The notes: generated by a model not told the origin, from the letters alone. A stretch of 64,000 nucleotides of DNA from Chloranthus sessilifolius (GCA_021018995.1 CM037585.1:129390791-129454790); one strand, 5' to 3'; positions 25,301-33,434 are shown, numbered from the stretch's first letter. Numbers and translations: made by a program.

Positions 25301-26874
25301 TTTGGCAGACCTATTGACTTGGGGGCATGGGTCAAAATTTCTTCCGATACCGATACGTATCGGTATCAGACTTGGACAATACGGTACATTCAATGTACCA
25401 TATCGCCATTTTGTATGTATATGCATGGGCAATACATTCAATGTATCGTCCGATATTTTACTATTCCGATACGTATCGTTCGATACGTATCAGTTTTGAG
25501 CTCGAACAATACATATCGGATACCCAAAATTTTGACCCATGCTTGGGGGTGAGGTTTTTTCGAGTGATGAGTAGTTTTTTTAGGTTTGCTAGCATCTTGC
25601 TGGCCTTTTCTGGTTTGTGTATTTTTTCAATATAATAAAGGTTACTAGCTATCGATAATATATATAAAATAATCTCGTCCATATACATTTCTAAACTAAG
25701 CTAATTATAAATTAATGACTTACATTGTGACACTTATTCAATGCAGTTTTTGGAGACTTGGTCGGTTTCAATAATGATTTGCTCGACCCTGATGATAACG
25801 GCCGTAGCAACGCCTCTTGTGAGAATTCTTCACAGGACTATCAAAGCATCTGAGATAAGAACTAGGAGAACGATCCAACATGCTAAACCCAATACCGAAT
25901 TATGCATATTAACGTGTACCCACAATGAACGAAACGTGCCATCAATCATCAGTGTTCTTCAAGCTTGCTATCCCACCAAGGAGAACCCAATTTGTATCTA
26001 TGTGCTTCACCTCATCCAACTTGTCGGTCGAGCCACTCCCATGCTTGTAGCCCATGATAAGCATAACAGATCCAGGAACCCTAACTCCACGGATCACATT
26101 GTCAATGCCTTCAAAATTTACGAGGAACAAAATACTGGTCGAGTATCAATTCTTCCTTTCGTCGCTGTGTCCCCTTACATCACCATGCACGAAGACATTT
26201 GCGAGTTCGCATCATACAAGAATGTGTCCCTCATAATCATTCCATATCACAATCAAGTTACATATGATGGAGAGTTGGGAGCAGTTGACAATGCTCACCG
26301 CACTGTAAACCCGAATATTCTCGCTGAGGCACCTTGTTCGGTCGGAGTCCTTGTTCACCGTGGCGAAAAAAGCACTACAGGTGCCCTTCCGGACCAGTTC
26401 TTGAAGCACGTTGGAGTCATTTTCTTAGGTGGCGCCGATGATCGTGAGGCTCTATCGTATGCCACTCGAATGGCCAAGCACCCGGGCATTAATCTCACCA
26501 TTATACGAATCCTTCCGTTTGATGATGAGAGAGACAATCACATGGCGAGGGAGGAGGATGATGAGTTGCTTAGAGACTTCCGCAGTAGGAATATGGCCAG
26601 TGACCACATTTTTTACAAAGAGGAGATCGTGAAAGATGTAGAGGCATTGTTTAGTGCAATTCGGGCGATGGATGGAAACTTCAATCTTTTCATCGTTGGG
26701 CGAAAGCATGAGACTAGCTCATTGCTCACACAGGATGTGATGGAATGGAGCGACGACCCACAGTTGGGAGTGATAGGAGACATGCTTGCCACAGTAGAAT
26801 TTAAGGCCACGACATCTGTGTTGGTCATGCAGCAACTTACAGAAGAAAGAAAATATACCAAGGTTTTAAAGTAG
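11647..26874 (+). CDS. CHX: CHX gene A: cation/H+ exchanger, join(11647..11856,23111..24109,25747..26874)
   Basis: Three exons joined in phase 0 give about 778 codons and a TAG stop, within the usual 750-850 range for plant CHX proteins. The family (CPA2 antiporters) exchanges monovalent cations such as K+ for protons across endomembranes or the plasma membrane; the substrate and membrane of this member are not known. The fold is visible as an N-terminal membrane domain of about 12 helices (residues ~28-430) with the conserved Asn-Asp pair at N206/D207 and MNFKGQFEL near K388, and a ~330-residue soluble C-terminal tail with two USP-like halves. Splice sites are ATTCTT/gtaag, ttgaag/GGTGGC, AAAG/gtacaa and aatgcag/TTTTTG. 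Intron 1 is 11254 bp because of transposons; intron 2 is 1637 bp. No stop or frameshift is seen, so the gene looks able to encode protein, but expression through so large an intron is unproven. Gene B at 57605 is a same-strand paralogue. Confidence 0.85.
11934..12022 (+). mobile_element. short tRNA-derived SINE
   Basis: Flanked by a ~15-bp target-site duplication (catcgccataaaata at 11919-11933, cattgccgtaaaata at 12023-12037). It contains a B-box-like 'ggttcgagccc'. A relative with the same 'gaaggttgacaatatt' head lies at 55775-55858. Only ~89 bp long. Confidence 0.7.
12194..12395. mobile_element. hAT-type MITE with 8-bp TSD GGGTCTAA
   Basis: A 202 bp element with inverted ends (left 'agtaatggtcaggt', right 'acctgaccattaccc') flanked on both sides by a perfect 8-bp duplication, GGGTCTAA (12186-12193 and 12396-12403), which is the hAT signature. 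Non-coding. Confidence 0.85.
12456..12639. mobile_element. Tourist-like (Harbinger) MITE
   Basis: A 184 bp element with ends 'ggctatgtttga' and 'ccaaacacagcc', flanked by a 3-bp duplication CAA (12453-12455, 12640-12642). The subterminal 'gctcccggtcc' and 'gctcccagatc' are further matching pieces. Confidence 0.6.
13637..13820. mobile_element. hAT-type MITE (CAAGGAT family), copy 1
   Basis: 184 bp with ends CAAGGATTAAAATTTCGG and CCGAAATTTTGATCCTTG. The flanks are atcagcag/gtcagcac. The unoccupied site in the opposite inverted-repeat arm (reverse complement near 19130) reads atcagcac, so each flank differs from it by one base and the 8-bp duplication is confirmed. Confidence 0.88.
13842..14046 (+). 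mobile_element. tRNA-derived SINE with poly(A) tail
   Basis: About 205 bp. The head has an A-box-like 'ttaggtgagctggtcagg' and a B-box-like 'acctcgaatcccc', and the element ends in a 13-base poly(A). The 11-bp duplication ACAAAGTTGGC flanks it (13831-13841, 14047-14057). The equivalent place in the right arm (~19110-19125) is uninterrupted, giving an empty site. Confidence 0.88.
14266..14643. mobile_element. Tourist-like (PIF/Harbinger) MITE, intact
   Basis: 378 bp, with 32-bp terminal inverted repeats identical by eye (start ggctgcgtatggcattgctc; the right end is its complement) and a TTA target-site duplication on both sides (14263-14265, 14644-14646). The opposite arm lacks it. It is non-coding; the open frame of 76 codons inside is chance. 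A truncated relative is at 6090-6333. Confidence 0.93.
14741..14856. mobile_element. hAT-type MITE (CAAGGAT family), copy 2
   Basis: 116 bp, ends CAAGGATCAAAATTTCG and TTTTAATCCTTG, flanked by acctacaa/acctacag. The empty site in the right arm (complement of 'ctgtaggttatt' near 18815) reads acctacag. Same family as 13637-13820 with a shorter middle. Confidence 0.88.
14875..15180. mobile_element. hAT-type MITE with 8-bp TSD AAGCCTCC
   Basis: 306 bp. Left end 'cagggctgtcaacgggctg', right end 'cagacccattaacgaccgta' (imperfect inverted repeat), flanked by AAGCCTCC at 14867-14874 and 15181-15188. The interior is rich in GACCCGAC/GGGTCAGG motifs. The right arm of the long inverted repeat stops about 24 bp inside a copy of this same element. 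Confidence 0.8.
15189..15464. other. intronic DNA between insertions, nothing recognised
   Basis: Non-coding and AT-rich; part of the spacer between the inverted-repeat arms. Confidence 0.4.
15465..15741 (-). mobile_element. tRNA-derived SINE, minus strand
   Basis: A T-rich tract of ~30 bases at the left is the complement of a poly(A) tail. Read on the minus strand, the head contains the A-box-like 'tagcccagttagcatgc' and a B-box-like 'ggtcgtgggattaagtc'. A ~15-bp duplication flanks it (caagtaaactctttc before, caagcaaactcttttt after). It differs in sequence from the other SINEs here. Confidence 0.75.
15742..16432. other. inverted-repeat spacer, nothing recognised
   Basis: Overlapping open frames exist on both strands at 15741-16088, but they are shadows of each other without domains. 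No gene is supported. Confidence 0.4.
16433..18493. mobile_element. 2.06 kb non-autonomous Harbinger-like element rich in W-box cores
   Basis: The ends are ggtcctgtttgatagca and its near complement (...tgttatcaaacaaggcc), flanked by the 3-bp duplication TAA (16430-16432, 18494-18496). This fits the PIF/Harbinger TWA target. The interior has no transposase. From ~16630 to ~18150 it is dominated by the phrase AAAGTCAAACTTTGACYAAA and variants, giving roughly 15 TTGAC and 17 GTCAA cores by manual count. TTGACY is the WRKY-factor W-box core, so the element is a large block of potential W boxes in both orientations inside the CHX intron. Confidence 0.8.
18494..18773. other. inverted-repeat spacer, AT-rich
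   Basis: No feature recognised. Confidence 0.4.
18774..19992 (-). repeat. right arm of the long inverted repeat, free of insertions
   Basis: Reverse complement of the left arm (12772-14898) without the four insertions found there, so it preserves the empty sites for them. Its inner end lies in 'cagcccgttgacagcc', matching the first ~24 bp of the MITE at 14875. The outer end is near 'gtgtgtaagtactgagatcc'. The open frame at 18955-19191 is not a gene. Confidence 0.85.
20235..20268. repeat. (AG)n microsatellite
   Basis: A near-pure AG run interrupted by one 'gg'. Confidence 0.85.
20959..21343. mobile_element. hAT-type MITE (TAGGGATGCA family)
   Basis: 385 bp, ends TAGGGATGCAGGTTCGGTG and its complement-like ...TTGCATCCCTA, flanked by ctttcagc (20951-20958) and cttccagc (21344-21351), a 7/8 match. 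The interior carries repeated 'ggttcggt/aaccgaacc' strings. The 98-codon open frame across it is not a gene. The same left end is found at 29455. Confidence 0.85.
21344..22358. other. intronic DNA, no gene recognised
   Basis: AT-rich. A stretch near 22160-22240 repeats 'ctcagaaa' and 'tttctgag' motifs that complement the segment near 20420-20580. No coding signal is seen. Confidence 0.4.
22359..22394. repeat. (AG)n microsatellite
   Basis: A pure AG run of about 18 units. Confidence 0.9.
22756..22960 (+). mobile_element. tRNA-derived SINE with poly(A) tail
   Basis: The head has A-box-like 'tggtctggtggc' and B-box-like 'ggttcgaaac', and the element ends 'catcatc' plus a 12-base A-run. Flanks 'atcgcagttag' and 'tcgcaattag' form a ~10-bp target-site duplication with one mismatch. 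About 150 bp upstream of CHX exon 2, in sense orientation. Confidence 0.8.
23111..24109 (+). CDS. CHX: CHX gene A exon 2 (transmembrane antiporter core)
   Basis: 333 codons starting at the acceptor ttgaag/GGTGGC and ending AAAG/gtacaa. It opens with the family motif GGMIIGPTFLG and carries helices 2-11. SLTNFPVLHPILSEINLLNS precedes SMINDV with the paired N206/D207 characteristic of CPA2 exchangers. FRPAMLWIIRKTP and GPLFMGLAIPDGPPLGS are strong CHX-family blocks. The last helix reads IIMNFKGQFELMHL, where relatives usually have a T/KG-LVEL type sequence, so a few normally small or polar positions are changed. The open frame extends 57 bp upstream from an ATG at 23054, but that segment is intron. 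Confidence 0.92.
24140..24160. repeat. (GA)n microsatellite in intron 2
   Basis: A short GA run about 30 bp after the exon 2 donor. Confidence 0.8.
25040..25690 (+). mobile_element. 5'-truncated LINE 3' fragment in CHX intron 2
   Basis: The duplicated partner (32880-33400) encodes a better preserved piece of the LINE C-terminal zinc-binding region (ESTNHLLIHYWVAKKVW). Here that part is deleted, leaving 'ttcattgttactaaattagg', 'gttcgagatttggctttaaa' and the 3' end 'tttgctagcatcttgctggc' ... 'ataataaaggtta', similar to the 3' end of the LINE at 48414-49576. It is interrupted by the MITE at 25326. It predates the tandem duplication because both copies have it. Confidence 0.65.
25326..25541. mobile_element. 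hAT-type MITE with perfect 8-bp TSD CTTGGGGG
   Basis: 216 bp with ends CATGGGTCAAAATTT and AAATTTTGACCCATG, flanked by CTTGGGGG at 25318-25325 and 25542-25549. The duplicated paralogous segment at ~33287 has one uninterrupted CTTGGGGG, so this insertion is younger than the tandem duplication. The interior holds many 'cgatacgtatcg' palindromes. Confidence 0.95.
25747..26874 (+). CDS. CHX: CHX gene A exon 3 (last helix and cytosolic tail)
   Basis: 375 codons plus TAG, starting after the acceptor aatgcag. It begins with the last membrane helix (MICSTLMITAVATPLVRIL), then the RRTIQHAKPN block that marks the start of the CHX soluble tail. The tail has two USP-like halves: CILTCTHNERNVPSIISVLQ onward, and HVGVIFLGGADDREALSYA onward with GINLTIIRILPF. 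It continues with the conserved LFIVGRKH block and ends WSDDPQLGVIGD...SVLVMQQ, the usual family C-terminus. The reading frame is intact, unlike its duplicate at 33435-34165. Confidence 0.92.
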   Translation, partial: FLETWSVSIMICSTLMITAVATPLVRILHRTIKASEIRTRRTIQHAKPNTELCILTCTHNERNVPSIISVLQACYPTKENPICIYVLHLIQLVGRATPMLVAHDKHNRSRNPNSTDHIVNAFKIYEEQNTGRVSILPFVAVSPYITMHEDICEFASYKNVSLIIIPYHNQVTYDGELGAVDNAHRTVNPNILAEAPCSVGVLVHRGEKSTTGALPDQFLKHVGVIFLGGADDREALSYATRMAKHPGINLTIIRILPFDDERDNHMAREEDDELLRDFRSRNMASDHIFYKEEIVKDVEALFSAIRAMDGNFNLFIVGRKHETSSLLTQDVMEWSDDPQLGVIGDMLATVEFKATTSVLVMQQLTEERKYTKVLK

Positions 26875-27760
26875 AAGCAGTTACTACTAAATGACCCATT
26901 TTGATGAGAATTGTAATTTTTGGAGACGTTTAATTTTTTGTTCTCTTTTTACCTCTTTGTCTCTCGTTTTGTTTACCTCTTTGCTAAGAAACAAAGAAAT
27001 CTATTAATTAAGGTCCAACTAGTTGCACCTCAAAACTGTTCCATTGCAATTTACCTGAACTTCTACATTGCAATTTATGTCCGGTTGCAATGGAAAAAAA
27101 GACTGCACGCTTTCTTCTTCCTCCATGCTACTGCTATTGAAACTCAAAAAATCCATTAATCTCCCATTTTTTGTTTGAAAAAAATATTATTTTTTTTCAT
27201 GAATTATAAAACCCTTTTTTTTTTTTTTTAATGCAAACCCATCTAAAGCCCTTTCTATGGATTCTAAAAACCCATTTATGTTTCTCTATAAAGTATAAAC
27301 CCATTTATACATGGTTGATTATATATGACAAAATGGTCAATTCTATGATTCCATGATCGATTACATATAATCTAATGGTTAATATCAAGCCACCATAGTT
27401 ATATCATCATATGATTAAATGATTGATTATATAGAATCCAGCGGTTGGGGAGCGAACAAAATTTATTTCATTTCTATGATGATAAATAATTTAAACGTAA
27501 AAAAAGAGTCAGCATGATTGTGTGACCATGATCTAACGATCTATCATATATAATTCTGATAAAAAAAAAAATCTATCATATATAATTCAATATTCAACAC
27601 CAAGCCATCAGAATCCAATAGTTCCATCTTTTGATTCAAACTTATCATACATGATCCAATGGTTATGATCAAGCAACAACGATTGTATGCCATTATCCAA
27701 TCATTTTGATCATAAATGATCCAATGATCAATTTTGACTATAATTTAGTCAAGTCTAGAG
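26875..27760 (+). other. CHX gene A 3' flank, duplicated at 34166-35053
   Basis: No gene is supported. The first ~250 bp are T-rich and presumably hold the 3' UTR. From ~27310 on, short degenerate repeats built on ATGATCCAATGGT-like strings alternate in both orientations up to the Copia LTR. The 79-codon frame at 26920 is not conserved with the second copy. Confidence 0.5.
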
Positions 27761-28572
27761 TGTTGGTGTATTTTAAAATTTTAGTTTTCCTCTTATTTTG
27801 CTACCACTCAAGAGTAGCCTACTTATTTTAGTCCCCACGTTAGAAACCAACTAGAACTTGATGTGCTATATATATAGTCTCTTACCTATATTGGTTTAGA
27901 GTAATCACTAGAAATGGCCCGCACACGCACGGGTCGGCCCACTCTGAGAGGGCTGATCCGAAAATCTATTAGCCGGGCGTGTGTGCACGCATGAGGGTGA
28001 TGCAAATCCAGGATTTGGTGCCCAGCTAAACAAAGAAAACTTTTGCCATTTTCAATTCAAAATCGTATTTAACTTTGACCATTCGTATTCTCCGTGATAA
28101 ATGACTGCGCATGTTGTAATGCACATTAAACTTCGTGACCGTTTATTAAAGACGTTATTTAATTGTCATTAAATCTGAATGGTCGAATTTTGGCCCATAA
28201 AATGACCTCTTTTGCAACCAAAACATATCATTGAAAATCAAAGTTTTCTCTTTATTTTTCGCTGTTTTATTATATATTTTCTTGAGCAATCGACGGTGTG
28301 TGGTGTGAGATCTATCTTCTATGCTCGAGTGAAGATTTGAGGGTAGTGAGCTACTGTATCCTGGAGGTGGCATGTTGTTAACCCTGTGCACCGGTGGATT
28401 AACCGAGGAGGTGTGAATCGCCTCAAAGAGAGCAACCTGGTCCGCGCCTCAATTCACTTGTTCATCATCATCAGTGCAGTGATCAACGATTAATCACTGC
28501 ATCCACGTTTATCTTAGACACACCCAAGGTATAAATCATATTTTTTCGCATATTATTATCTTGCAATCAACA
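27761..28572 (+). mobile_element. Copia 5' LTR, first copy
   Basis: Starts TGTTGGTGTATTTT and ends ATCAACA, giving a TGTTG/CAACA terminal pair, 812 bp. It corresponds to the LTR at 35054-35868 and to the split LTR 40306-50266. The flank before it is the same as in copy two, so the element was present before the tandem duplication. Confidence 0.8.
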
Positions 28573-29240
28573 ATTTTAAGACGAGTTCCCATCATGTCAT
28601 CCTCGGTTAGAGGAAAATTAAAGTTATCCGATATTGTTGCTCATATCGAACCGTTTATTGGCAACAGAAGATGTTTCTTCTTAACCACTCTCAAAGTTGC
28701 CTACGTTCTATATGAACAAGCGAATGAAGAAAATTAACCGACACTGTCTGCCACTATACCTAAGTGGGTAGCTGATGATTTCCTTTGCAAAGGGCATATA
28801 TTGAGCGGTTTATCCAATCAGTTATATGACCTTTATTGTGATGAAAAATCCGCAATGTCTCTTTGAAAGGCGTTTGAGAACAAATACAAAGTTGGAGAGG
28901 CTGGAGCTAAAAAATATGTTGCGAGTGAATTTTTAAAAGGGCACTTTAGAAATCAATGTCTCAAAAACAAATTTTTTAGCAAAAAAGACCCGACATTAAA
29001 CATTTTAGAAAAACAGTGGTCTTTTTTGCTAAATTTTTTTTTTTGAGGCATGTTTCTCTAATTAACCCTTTTTAAAATTCCAAATGCTGGAAGAAAAATT
29101 GGTAGTTGTTCAGACCCATGATCTACAATTAATTATTCACGAAATTTTGACTGAGGGCATGATGATTGATGAACAATTTCAAGTAGTCGCAATCATTGAA
29201 AAATTGTTGGCAACTTCGAAAGATTTTCGCAATTCCCTTA
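28573..29240 (+). pseudogene. truncated Copia gag, first copy
   Basis: The gag starts with ATGTCATCCTCGGTTAGAGG at 28594. Relative to the second copy it has a ~20 bp deletion near 28660, in-frame stops (28736, 28864), and the ~140 bp fold-back insertion at 28935. It ends abruptly at the Harbinger-like insertion. Clearly non-functional. Confidence 0.8.
28935..29073. mobile_element. fold-back MITE in Copia gag copy 1
   Basis: Absent from the second gag copy (~36240). The two halves are ~55 bp imperfect inverted repeats ('aaaagggcac' ... 'ttttttagcaaaaaagacc' against 'ggtcttttttgctaaa' ... 'aacccttttt'). An AT-rich duplication around 'ttttaaaa' flanks it, so the exact ends are ambiguous. Confidence 0.65.
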
Positions 29241-29539
29241 GGCTGCGTTTGGGAACGTGAGTTTAGATTTGAGGATTTCAAATTCAGGCATATAAAATTT
29301 AGAATTTGAAATATTTGGATTTGCAAATCTCTTGTTTGGATGTTTAAGTATTACCTTAAGATTTGGCCCATTGATTTATAGATACTTCATTTGACTATTT
29401 TTTTTATAAGAAGAATTTATGTTTCATTGGTTTCCTTTATATATTTTATGTATGTAGGGATGCAAATTCAGTGTACCGAACTGAATCCAATTTTTTCGGT
29501 TTTCGATTCGATACACCACAAATCGAAACCGAACCAAAA

Positions 29540-29686
29540 TATATCGATTTTGGTTTCGGTACACCGAATTCCTCCAACGCATAAACCGTTCCCAAACCGA
29601 AACCGAAATTTTCGGTGTTCAATTGAGTTTGGTTTGTTTCGGTTTGGGTTTAGGGGAAAAAAAAATCGAAAATTGGTGCAATCAAC

Positions 29687-29748
<62 letters not shown>

Positions 29749-30500
29749 CTGAATCCAAACCGAAGCAAATCGAGCTGAACACCGAAAAATTCGATTTTGG
29801 TACACCGAATTCCTCTAACGCATAAATTGTTCCCGAACGGAAACAGAATTTTTTGGTGTTTGGTTTAGTTTGGGTTCAGAAAAAAAATCGAAACTGAGTG
29901 CAACTAGCAATTTTCTTTCTGAACACCGAAAAATTCAATTTCGATACACCGAATTCCTCCAACACAAACCATTCCTGAACCGAAACCGAATTTTTTGGTG
30001 TTTGGCTTGGGTTCAGAAAAAAATTTTGAAAAAAAAATCAAAATTGGGTGCAACCAACAATTTTTTCCTACACCTAAAAATTCAATTTTGGTACACCGAA
30101 TTCCTCCAACACATAAACCGTTCCCAAACCAAAACCGAAATTTTCGGTGTTCGGTTACATTTGGGCTTAAAAAAAAAATCGGAAATGGGTGCAACCAACA
30201 ATTTTTTTTCCTAATCTGAACTGAACACCGAAAAATTCGATTTTGGTACACCGAATTCGTCCAACTCATAATCCGTTCCCGAACCGAAACCAAAGTTTTC
30301 GGCGTTCGGTTTGGGTTTAGAAAAAAAAATCGAAAATGAATGCAACCAGCAATTTTTTTTTTTCCGAACTTGAACCGAACCGAACACCGAAAAATTCGGT
30401 TTCGGTACACCGAATTCCTCCAACACAAACCGTTTTCGAACCAAAACCAAATTTTTCAGTGTTCAGTTCAGTTCGGTTTGGGTTCAGGGAAAAAAATGAA
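29540..30500. repeat. ~150 bp tandem repeat, six units
   Basis: Units marked by 'acaccgaattcctccaac' at about 29562, 29801, 29946, 30095, 30248 and 30405, spaced 145-157 bp apart except the first interval (239 bp), which contains an (AT)n tract. Each unit also has 'aaccgaaac', 'ttcggtgttcgg' and 'gggtgcaaccaacaattt' blocks. Confidence 0.85.
29689..29734. repeat. (AT)n microsatellite
   Basis: About 23 AT units followed by a T-run; lies in the first unit of the ~150 bp array. Confidence 0.9.
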
Positions 30501-30502
30501 AA

Positions 30503-31100
30503 TGGGTGCACCCATCAATTTCCTTATTACACTTAAGGTGCACTGCAAAACAAAAATTTTAAAAAAAATATTGGGAATGTGTGCCACCAGCAATTTCTTG
30601 GTTGCACCCAAGATGTGTTGTACAAAGGTGGGATGCAAAAACAAAAATTAAAAAGATGAAAAAATCAAATAGGTGCAACTAATAATTTCTTGATTGCACT
30701 CGAGGTGCCTCGAGGTGCATTGTACAAAGGTGGGCTACAAAAACATAAACAAAAAAACCAAAATAAATAATTAAAATGAAAATTTTTAAATGGGTGCAAT
30801 CAATAATTTATTGGTTGCACCCAAGGTGCAATGTACAAAGGTGAGCTACAAAAAATTAAAATGGGGAAGGTGCAACTAGTAATTTATTGGTTGCATCCAA
30901 GGTGCAATGGTGAGCTGCAAAAATAGAAACAAAAAAATGAGTGCACCAATAATGTTCTAGTTGCACCCAAGTGCATTATACAAAGGTGGGCTGCAAAGAC
31001 AAAAATAAAAAAGTAAAAAATAAAATAAAATTAAAATTAAACTGGGTGCAAGTAGCAATTTACTGTTGCACTCAAAAGCACTGTAGAAAGGTGGATTGTA
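30503..31100. repeat. ~75-120 bp degenerate tandem repeat, seven units
   Basis: Units start 'gggtgcaaccaataattt' and continue 'tggttgcacccaaggtgca' and 'gtacaaaggtgggctgcaa', at about 30503, 30577, 30671, 30792, 30869, 30939 and 31045. The head of this unit is the tail of the neighbouring 150 bp unit, so one array seems to have grown out of the other. Confidence 0.8.
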
Positions 31101-31561
31101 ACGGCCATAAACTAGTTGTTGCAACCCAACGGCTAGTTTTCTAGCCGTTGCAGTAACTAATTGAGCTTGGGTTGGGTTAGTTTGTGTCGGGTCTGGTTTG
31201 GTCTGATACCTATTCAATCCAGTCCATTTACCACCGGTTCAGCTCGATTCGGTTTGGTTTTATTTGGGTTGGGTACGATCAGTTCGGGTCGGTTTCAGGT
31301 CAAACTGTACCTATGATAACACTGGATAACAACTTTTTATTCACTAAACATAGCTAATTATATGTTGGTATAAGATTTGGATTTTCAAATAACGCCTAGG
31401 AGGTGTCATTTACAAATTCATGTTTTTACAATATAGTCATAGATTTCTAAATTTCGGACCAAATTCAAACACAAAAATAGAGAAGCAGACGGTGGATTTG
31501 GATTGAGGAGATTCAAATCGTAATCCCCAAATCCAAATCCACGTTCCCAAACGCAGCCTTA

Positions 31562-31917
31562 GTTACTATTACCCCTTTCAGCTTTTTGCTTATCATTTCA
31601 AAAAGAATTATTAGATGTGACATTTTCACATCCAAGGGCTGATCTTCATTTAATGAAGCATAATCCTTGTGCTTAGAAATAAACTAATTGATGCTCAACA
31701 CTAGTAATGCATCTAAGGCCGCTCTTCATGCAATGAAGCATAAATCTTGTGCTTAGAAATAAACTAATGGATGCATCTAAGGGCTTATTTTTCCTATAAA
31801 TTGAGTCTTCCCTCTAGCAAATGACTAAAATTTTTAGGCAAAGAATCTCCGCTATTTTAGCTTCAAAATTTTTTATAAATTCCAAAAAAATTCCCTTACA
31901 TAAACCCTATATCCTAA
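31562..31917. repeat. spacer with an ~81 bp tandem duplication
   Basis: 'aatgaagcataa' followed by 'cttgtgcttagaaataaact' occurs twice, near 31657 and 31734. No gene recognised. This DNA is unrelated to the Copia gag that precedes the Harbinger-like element. Confidence 0.6.
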
Positions 31918-32157
31918 GGCTGCATTTGGGTTGGCTCTTTTGGAGCAAAGAGCAGGTCTTTCACTTTTTGGCTCCGACAAAAAACTATTTTTACATTTGG
32001 TAACACAGCTCCTTGCCTCATTTACTTTGATGGGGAACTGTTTTAAGTGATAAAACTGCTCTATGCATGCTCTATCTCAGAACAGATTTTATCTACTCTG
32101 ACAGAGAGTAAGCAAAGAGCAACTTCTGCTCTTATAAGAGCTAACCCAAACACAGCC
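31918..32157. mobile_element. Tourist-like MITE
   Basis: 240 bp with ends ggctgcatttgggttggctc and the complement of ggctgtgtttgggttagctc, flanked by taa/tag. Related in its tip to the elements at 14266 and 29241. Confidence 0.8.
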
Positions 32158-32879
32158 TAGGTGATGTCTGCCAGAGCAAGGCCGACTCTACAATTGTGCA
32201 CAAAAATGGTCTTGTAGTTTGCTCTAAGGATCAATCCCAGCTTACCTTTCAAAAGCGAAAAAAAAAAAGGTTTTCTAAAATTTCAAGATCTAATACTCTT
32301 GTTGGGAGATTTGAACCAATGTTACCTGATTCGCTTGTTCGCATGGTATGAATTTGGGTTCGTAATTCGCGATTCACTATGTCAAAGCGAGCCTGATTCA
32401 CTAGGGTAAGATGAGTGTTAAACAAAAAATAAGAAATATTTTGACAAATTTTTACATGAAAATTTTACTTATAACATATAAAATGATAAAGCAGAATCAT
32501 GCATAAGCTGCAAGCTTAGAACGCTGGTAACGAATATGAGAATATGAGAACGCTTGTATGAGGACTGGGTTCACGTTTCTTTAAGGAATGGCTCGTGATT
32601 CGGTGGGTTCTAACGAATTAGGTAACGCTGATTTGAACTAATTGTTTATATGTTTTTTTTCAATCGCTGATATTAAAGTTCACAAATCGGATGGTTCATA
32701 TACTCTTATTGGAATGATTCTTTGGCTGAGATATGAACCAATGATCAAATGGCACTTGGAATCACATATGTGCACTATGTGACATAAGGGTAGGTGGTCA
32801 TGCTCTTGTCTTTACACCTTTAATTGTGTAATTAAGATGATTTAAATGTTAGTCATGCCCCATTATTCCAATTTAAAAA

Positions 32880-33400
32880 GAAAAGGATTGTTCATTGTTA
32901 CCAAATTAGGGGGCTTTTTTCAGGGAGAAGAATCCACAAATCATCTTCTCATTCATTATTGGGTTGCTAAAAAAGTTTGGAATGTGGTCCTCCAGCACTT
33001 TGAAGTTTTAAGGGTATTCATGGAATCATGTGTTGATGTCTTAGCTTGCTATTATATGGTCTCTTTGGACTAAGAGAAAGAGTCAAATTTTTAATAGAAA
33101 AGGAAAGCCTTTTCTATGATTCGTAAGGATGTTCGAAATTTGGCTTTAAATTGGATTAAGATTGGATGTCGTTCAACACATGATGAAGATGCAGACTTTA
33201 TTCATGAATGGGTTAGCCTGTGCATATAGTCATTTTCCTCTCGTGCATGTTTGTACTTTCTTATAGATTTTGACAGGCCTGTTAACTTGGGGGTGAGGTT
33301 TTTTCGAGCAATGAGTAGTTTTTTTTTAGGTTTGCTAGCATCTTGCTGGCTTTTTCTTATTTGTGTATTTTTTCAGTATAATAAAAGTTATTGGTTATCG
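32880..33400 (+). mobile_element. 5'-truncated LINE 3' fragment (second copy)
   Basis: Encodes a piece of the zinc-binding domain that follows reverse transcriptase in plant L1-type LINEs (GEESTNHLLIHYWVAKKVW). It then runs through a non-coding tail to 'tttgctagcatcttgctggc' and 'agtataataaaagtta', the same tail type as at 25.6 kb and 49.5 kb. Confidence 0.7.
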
Positions 33401-33434
33401 ATCAATATATGTGGTCAGTTTCATTATAGGAAGG

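Larger units (their letters stand above)
24217..29240 (+). repeat. tandem duplication, first copy
   Basis: It corresponds collinearly to 32209-36418: the intron 2 tail ('ggtcttgtagttt'), the LINE remnant, CHX exon 3, the 3' flank, the Copia 5' LTR and the beginning of Copia gag. The offset is ~7.3-8.0 kb, varying with indels. This first copy retains the complete exon 3. Homology stops exactly at the TTA preceding the Harbinger-like element at 29241. Confidence 0.9.
29241..31558. mobile_element. 2.3 kb Harbinger/Tourist-like element carrying minisatellites
   Basis: The ends ggctgcgtttgggaacgtg and its exact complement (cacgttcccaaacgcagcc) extend as an imperfect inverted repeat to about 37 bp ('gatttgaggatt' against 'aatccccaaatc'). 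TTA flanks both sides (29238-29240, 31559-31561). It encodes no transposase. From 29455 a hAT-like left end (tagggatgca) starts a nested sequence that fills the middle, with no matching right end seen. Open frames of 60-174 codons inside are repeat artefacts. Confidence 0.8.

Noticed and set aside
29391..30651. Several open frames of 66-174 codons on both strands
   Set aside because: They run through the ~150 bp tandem repeat and (AT)n tract; the peptides repeat the same phrase and have no domain.
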